NCBI GenBank assembly: GCA_036275295.1
Contig: DASUEB010000135.1
Location: forward strand, 1 to 11,159
Source: DASUEB01 sp036275295
GTDB lineage: Bacteria; Bacteroidota; Bacteroidia; Flavobacteriales_D; Luteibaculaceae
Direction of reading: 5' to 3'
DNA length: 11,159 nt
Below are positions 8,672-11,159 of this stretch, piece after piece (positions within the stretch are counted from its first letter, which is position 1; the number at the start of each line of letters is the position of its first letter). The position numbers and the translations under genes are program-made. A model generated the notes under the pieces. That model searched no databases. It had not been told where the DNA came from and was given only the letters and a program-made list of their open reading frames with translations.

Positions 8672-9304
8672 TTGAAACGCGCTTTGATTACCTTGATCGC
8701 CGTATTATTCGCCGATCAAGCCCTGAAATGCTGGGTAAAACTTTCCTTTTTGTACGACGAAGCCGTGCCCGTATTTGGTTCGTGGTTTTACCTCCATTTT
8801 GTTGAAAATCCGGGAATGGCCTTCGGATTTGAGATTGGTGGCGATTACGGCAAAGCTTTTTTAACCGTGTTCCGTCTGGCTGCCAGCGGCATCATTGTTT
8901 GGTACTTGTATGAGCGTATCCAAGAAAAAGCCAAACCCGGCTACATCACTGCATTGAGTTTGATTTTGGCGGGTGCTTTGGGAAATATCATCGACTCCCT
9001 CTTCTACGGCATGGTTTTTTCCGAAAGCACGCACTTCGAACTCGCATCTATCTTTCCCGATGGCGGTGGCTACGGCAGTTTCCTGCACGGAAACGTAGTC
9101 GACATGTTGTATTTTCCCATCATATCGGGGGTAGCGCCCAGCTGGGTGCCTGTTATTGGAGGTGAATATTTTGTGTTTTTCCGCCCCATCTTTAACATCG
9201 CCGATGCGGCCATCACCATTGGTGTACTGATGATCATCATCTGGCAGAAGCGCTATTTCACACCAGCACCGGCGGCAGCGCCTATTCAATCAGACGCCCC
9301 ATAA
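8672..9304 (+). CDS. lspA: Lipoprotein signal peptidase (signal peptidase II)
   Basis: This inner-membrane aspartyl protease cuts the signal peptide of diacylglyceryl prolipoproteins before the lipid-modified cysteine. Visible family motifs: D15-Q-A-L-K in helix 1, ENPGMAFGF (45-53), GNIIDS (104-109), GNVVDMLYFP with catalytic D144, and FNIADAAITIGV with catalytic D178. Four transmembrane helices can be drawn. At 210 residues it exceeds the E. coli enzyme (about 164) because of longer periplasmic loops around 113-140 and 152-167, common in Bacteroidota. The start is TTG at 8672: the nearest in-frame upstream stop is at 8642-8644 and no ATG lies between, and the TTG gives a proper short basic N-terminus (MKR) before helix 1. 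Last gene of the ileS operon. Confidence 0.96.
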   Translation: MKRALITLIAVLFADQALKCWVKLSFLYDEAVPVFGSWFYLHFVENPGMAFGFEIGGDYGKAFLTVFRLAASGIIVWYLYERIQEKAKPGYITALSLILAGALGNIIDSLFYGMVFSESTHFELASIFPDGGGYGSFLHGNVVDMLYFPIISGVAPSWVPVIGGEYFVFFRPIFNIADAAITIGVLMIIIWQKRYFTPAPAAAPIQSDAP

Positions 9305-9336
9305 TCGATTTTTGACCCGCACTGCGGGAATACATC

Positions 9337-9404
9337 AAAAAAATCCCGGATCAGACTTGTTTTACAACCGCATTGCGAGGGTAAAGCCGCCTGATCCGGG
9401 ATTT
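9337..9404 (-). terminator. Strong inverted repeat between convergent lspA and the PfkB kinase
   Basis: A perfect 14-bp stem (arms 9341-9354 and 9391-9404) encloses 36 bases that can fold further (TTTAC 9361-9365 with GTAAA 9381-9385). On the minus strand the stem runs into seven T, a classic intrinsic terminator for the kinase gene. On the plus strand it lacks a T-run but could still protect or end the ileS-operon transcript. Confidence 0.7.
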
Positions 9405-9422
9405 GTCTATCCAGTTGCTCGC

Positions 9423-10343
9423 TTAGAATTTAATATCTACGGCTGATAGGGCCATAAATTCATCCAAACGCTCGGCCAGCAACTCATCGCTCAAGCCCAA
9501 CATGCGTTCGGTACCAAATTTCTCCACGCAGAAAGATGCCATAACCGATCCGGCCACTACAGCCCTTTTCATGTTCTCGAAACCGGTATCGCCCGTTTTA
9601 GCGATAAAGCCTATGAACCCACCCGCAAAGGTGTCGCCTGCTCCTGTTGGATCCATGACCTCTTCAAGCGGCAAGGCCGGGGCGAAAAAGGCTTGACTCT
9701 GATCAAACAACAACGCTCCGTGCTCCCCTTTTTTGATAATCAAGTATTTGGGACCCATGGTCAGGATCTTGGCCGCCGCCTTGCGCAGCGAATATTCCCC
9801 GCTTAGCAAACGCGCCTCTTCGTCGTTGATGGTAAGTACATCGGTAAGTTTCAGCACTTCCTTCAATTTGTCGAGGGCAATTTCCATCCAGAAGTTCATG
9901 GTATCGAGAACAACCAGCTTCGGACGGCGTTTCAATTGGGTCAAAACACTTAACTGAACCGCTGGATCTAGGTTACCCAACATCAGAAACTCACAATCTT
10001 GATACGATTCGGGTACAACGGGTTGGAAACTCGCCAGTACATTGAGGTCGGTGATTAAGGTATCCCGAGAGTTGAGGTCGGTATGGTACTTCCCCGACCA
10101 GAAAAACGACTTCTCGCCCTTTTTAACCTGTAATCCCTCTTGCTCAATGCCTTTTCCTTTCATCAAAGCCAGCATATCCTGATCGAAATCGTCGCCAATA
10201 ACCGAGATCAGTTTCGACTGCTGAACAAAATACGACGCAGACAATGAAATATAGGTGGCAGCGCCTCCCACTATCTTATCGGTTTTCCCGAAGGGCGTTT
10301 CAATAGCATCAAAAGCTACGGTACCCACAATGACTAAACTCAT
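9423..10343 (-). CDS. PfkB/ribokinase-family carbohydrate or nucleoside kinase
   Basis: This cytoplasmic kinase of 306 residues would transfer phosphate from ATP to a sugar or nucleoside-type substrate. PfkB marks are clear: an N-terminal VGTVAFD strand-turn (6-12), a GGAATYIS signature (26-33) for substrate binding, and the C-terminal DPTGAGDTFAGGF signature (231-243), where D237 is the expected catalytic base and TGAGD forms the anion hole. The substrate cannot be assigned; the N-terminal region and length resemble adenosine kinase/ribokinase-like PfkB proteins common in Bacteroidota. The gene is transcribed alone, convergent with the ileS operon and divergent from tRNA-Asn. A near-consensus -7 box (TAGATTTA on the minus strand, 10359-10366) lies just upstream, without a good -33 partner. 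Confidence 0.92.
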   Translation of the reverse strand: MSLVIVGTVAFDAIETPFGKTDKIVGGAATYISLSASYFVQQSKLISVIGDDFDQDMLALMKGKGIEQEGLQVKKGEKSFFWSGKYHTDLNSRDTLITDLNVLASFQPVVPESYQDCEFLMLGNLDPAVQLSVLTQLKRRPKLVVLDTMNFWMEIALDKLKEVLKLTDVLTINDEEARLLSGEYSLRKAAAKILTMGPKYLIIKKGEHGALLFDQSQAFFAPALPLEEVMDPTGAGDTFAGGFIGFIAKTGDTGFENMKRAVVAGSVMASFCVEKFGTERMLGLSDELLAERLDEFMALSAVDIKF

Positions 10344-10366
10344 CTAAAATTTTTTTGGTAAATCTA

Positions 10367-10395
10367 TTGCTAAATTGAAAATATCCGTATTATTG
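10367..10395 (+). promoter_or_regulatory. Probable promoter of tRNA-Asn
   Basis: TTG at 10367-10369 and TATTATTG at 10388-10395 (one mismatch to TAnnTTTG), 18 bases apart, give normal Bacteroidota spacing. The tRNA begins 17 bases after the -7 box, leaving a short 5' leader. Confidence 0.5.
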
Positions 10396-10412
10396 CACCC
10401 ACAAAATAACAC

Positions 10413-10486
10413 TCCTCCTTAGCTCAGTTGGTTAGAGCATCTGACTGTTAATCAGAGGGTCGCTGGTTCAAGTCCAGCAGGGGGAG
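10413..10486 (+). tRNA. tRNA-Asn (anticodon GTT)
   Basis: A full cloverleaf folds: acceptor stem TCCTCCT (10413-10419) with AGGGGGA (10479-10485, one wobble pair), D-arm GCTC/GAGC (10422-10438), anticodon stem TCTGA/TCAGA (10440-10444, 10452-10456) with loop CTGTTAA and anticodon GTT at 10447-10449, variable loop of five, and T-arm GCTGG/CCAGC with loop TTCAAGT (10462-10478). Discriminator G is at 10486; CCA is not encoded. A decayed copy of this gene lies 555 bases downstream. Confidence 0.96.
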
Positions 10487-10587
10487 CAAAAATGAAAAAG
10501 GCTTGCAGAAATGCGAGCCTTTTTTGCATCCAATACTATGTATTTTGTCTACATCATTTACTCGGCAAAAAGCGATTTGCACTATGT
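10419..10587 (+). repeat. Direct repeat copy 1 (tRNA-Asn / terminator / GIY-YIG start)
   Basis: This segment recurs at 10974-11159. From 10474 to 10587 the copies agree at 113 of 114 positions, the one difference being A10532 versus C11104. The tRNA part differs by a 15-base deletion and a 32-base insertion in copy 2. The start-to-start period is 572 bases. Confidence 0.95.
10495..10525 (+). terminator. Intrinsic terminator of tRNA-Asn
   Basis: An 8-bp stem GGCTTGCA (10500-10507) / TGCGAGCC (10512-10519), with one T-G wobble, closes a GAAA tetraloop, is preceded by five A and followed by six T. The whole structure recurs identically at 11067-11097. It also lies only 13 bases before the GIY-YIG start, so that gene is probably poorly expressed from the tRNA promoter. 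Confidence 0.85.
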
Positions 10588-10774
10588 GGGTCATTCTTCC
10601 GATCCTTGGAAGAGATTAGAGCAGCACAATACAAACGAGTCAGATAAATTTACTGGTAAACACAGAGACTGGGAGCTCTTAGCTGTTTTTAGTGTGTCTG
10701 AAAACAAAGGGGATGCGGATAAAGCCCAACTTATGCAGCAGGAAGACGTCTGGCGGCTGAACTGCCTGCATTAG
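10538..10774 (+). CDS. GIY-YIG nuclease, C-terminally truncated by an insert
   Basis: The first 60 or so residues form the start of a small GIY-YIG endonuclease domain: VYI (4-6) and YVG (16-18) are the two signature strands, R26 is the expected catalytic arginine, followed by HN (30-31) and KFTGKHRDWELL. Intact relatives continue with a helix carrying a metal-binding Glu and an IKxxKS tail. Here the reading frame turns into unrelated residues (KAQLMQQEDV...) after D61 and stops at 78 residues. The missing tail is found at 10887-10976 in another frame, so an insert of about 169 bases has broken the gene. The ATG at 10538 is preferred over an in-frame ATG at 10511, which lies inside the terminator hairpin. 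Without the helix Glu the product is probably inactive. Confidence 0.75.
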   Translation: MYFVYIIYSAKSDLHYVGHSSDPWKRLEQHNTNESDKFTGKHRDWELLAVFSVSENKGDADKAQLMQQEDVWRLNCLH

Positions 10775-10889
10775 TTGGGTTTATCCCGCCGTAGAAAATC
10801 TAACCTTTTAGCGATTTGCCGAATCGCTAAAAGGTTAAGATTTTCACGTGCGTTTAGGCCGGTGCTTAAGCAACTGCCTAAAATGGGAC
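10721..10889. mobile_element. Hairpin-rich insert interrupting the GIY-YIG gene
   Basis: About 169 bases separate the two halves of the GIY-YIG frame; the ends are approximate because they are inferred from the protein break. The insert holds three successive inverted repeats: 10724-10780 (GCCCAACT pairs with AGTTGGGT, one mismatch, then ATGCAG with CTGCAT), 10795-10844 (22 bp with one bulged A and a TGCCG loop), and 10853-10882 (TTTAGGC with GCCTAAA around the palindrome TGCTTAAGCA). It has no ORF. A non-autonomous palindromic element is the likeliest reading; no clear target duplication or terminal repeat of a known IS is visible. Confidence 0.5.
10795..10844. repeat. 22-bp inverted repeat inside the insert
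   Basis: Arms 10795-10816 and 10822-10844 pair throughout except for one bulged A (10838), with a five-base loop TGCCG. It begins AAAATC and ends GATTTT, so it could act as a bidirectional terminator as well as a cruciform. Confidence 0.85.
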
Positions 10890-10976
10890 CGAATTGAGAA
10901 ATTTATCAAAAGGCAAAAAAGTAGAAAGCTCATTCAAAGATTAATTGATCCCGAATTCGTCCCCGACGGGGTTTTA
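10887..10976 (+). pseudogene. C-terminal remnant of the interrupted GIY-YIG nuclease
   Basis: In a different frame from the upstream half, the bases encode DRIEKFIKRQKSRK followed by LIQRLIDPEFVPDG. This is the usual tail of small Bacteroidota GIY-YIG nucleases: a helix with a putative metal-binding Glu (GAG at 10896-10898), a basic KxxKSRK stretch, and a short acidic/proline end. Joined after D61 of the upstream half it would restore a full-length domain of about 90 residues. The frame stays open through the neighbouring tRNA-like sequence (LAQLVRA) to the window end, so the natural stop is not seen. Confidence 0.75.
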
Positions 10977-11058
10977 GCTCAGTTGGTTAGAGCACAGGGT
11001 CGCTGGTTAAAGTCACGCCATAGCGTGATCCCGCCCATGCGGGGTCCAGCAGGGGGAG
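10974..11058 (+). pseudogene. Decayed tRNA-Asn copy with hairpin insertion
   Basis: Bases 10974-10994 match the D-arm part of tRNA-Asn, and 11046-11058 match its T-stem 3' strand, acceptor 3' strand and discriminator. Relative to the intact gene, 15 bases including the anticodon are missing between the D-arm and the variable loop, and 32 bases (11014-11045) are inserted in the T-loop. The 5' acceptor strand is replaced by GIY-YIG coding sequence and cannot pair with AGGGGGA. The T-loop has TTA for TTC. It cannot be a working tRNA. Confidence 0.85.
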
Positions 11059-11066
11059 CAAAAATG

Positions 11067-11097
11067 AAAAAGGCTTGCAGAAATGCGAGCCTTTTTT
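11067..11097 (+). terminator. Second copy of the tRNA terminator hairpin
   Basis: The GGCTTGCA / GAAA / TGCGAGCC hairpin with flanking A- and T-runs is identical to the one after the intact tRNA-Asn. Confidence 0.8.
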
Positions 11098-11109
11098 GCA
11101 TCCCATACT

Positions 11110-11159
11110 ATGTATTTTGTCTACATCATTTACTCGGCAAAAAGCGATTTGCACTATGT
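11110..11159 (+). CDS. Second GIY-YIG nuclease gene, 5' end only
   Basis: The ATG at 11110 starts a frame whose 16 complete codons (MYFVYIIYSAKSDLHY) equal those of the copy at 10538, including the VYI strand and the Tyr of the YVG strand. The gene leaves the window, so it cannot be said whether this copy is intact. If it is, it may be the active member of the pair. Confidence 0.75.
   Translation, partial: MYFVYIIYSAKSDLHY

Larger units (their letters stand above)
10974..11159 (+). repeat. Direct repeat copy 2 (decayed tRNA / terminator / GIY-YIG start)
   Basis: This is the second copy of the unit at 10419-10587. It is almost identical from the T-stem onward and runs off the window end. It starts exactly where the GIY-YIG tail of copy 1 meets tRNA-derived sequence. 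Confidence 0.95.

Noticed and set aside
10724..10780. Integron attC site (GCCCAAC at 10724 and GTTGGGT at 10774 fit the RYYYAAC/GTTRRRY boxes, 57 bases apart)
   Set aside because: The outer boxes fit, but the stem continues without the unpaired spacer, L boxes and extrahelical base cannot be defined, and no cassette ORF or integrase is in view. Chance within a hairpin is more likely, though flanking DNA should be searched for intI.
6..11159. Many long minus-strand ORFs opposite ileS, the M1 peptidase and lspA (for example 5848-6507)
   Set aside because: They are antisense shadows of well-identified genes, have no domain patterns, and follow the codon structure of the opposite strand.

Overview
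The window looks like chromosomal DNA of a member of the Bacteroidota, probably close to Flavobacteriales. Four things point there: a secreted M1 metallopeptidase with a C-terminal type IX secretion sorting domain, promoters of the TTG/TAnnTTTG type, starts without Shine-Dalgarno sequences in AT-rich leaders, and an ileS - TraR/DksA-like - lspA gene order with a long eukaryote-like IleRS. The genus cannot be named from sequence alone.

Layout. 6-200 (-) is a small membrane protein. 201-553 holds no convincing gene. 554-1720 (+) is a monovalent cation/proton antiporter. 1896-3821 (+) is a secreted M1-type aminopeptidase. 3888-4532 (-) is an exported protein of unknown function, convergent with the peptidase. 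4533-4887 is a non-coding divergent region with a good Bacteroidota promoter for ileS. 4888-9304 (+) is a compact operon: ileS, a TraR/DksA-like regulator and lspA, with gaps of 2 and 8 bases. A strong inverted repeat at 9341-9404 separates it from a convergent PfkB-family sugar/nucleoside kinase (9423-10343, -). The operon joins isoleucyl-tRNA charging, a putative RNA polymerase-binding regulator and lipoprotein maturation.

The most unusual part is the last 750 bases. An intact tRNA-Asn(GTT) with its own promoter and terminator is followed by a small GIY-YIG nuclease gene. About 60 codons in, that gene is broken by a roughly 169-bp hairpin-rich insert; the missing C-terminus is readable after the insert in another frame. 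That C-terminal frame runs straight into a second, decayed tRNA-Asn copy, which has lost its anticodon arm and gained two hairpins in its T-loop. After it come a nearly identical terminator and the start of a second GIY-YIG gene that leaves the window. The tRNA/terminator/GIY-YIG block is therefore a tandem unit with a period of 572 bp, and may be a small tRNA-associated mobile or homing-like element.

A second notable point is that the IleRS signature motif reads G-I-H-H instead of H-x-G-H, the variant linked to extreme mupirocin resistance in IleRS2 enzymes.
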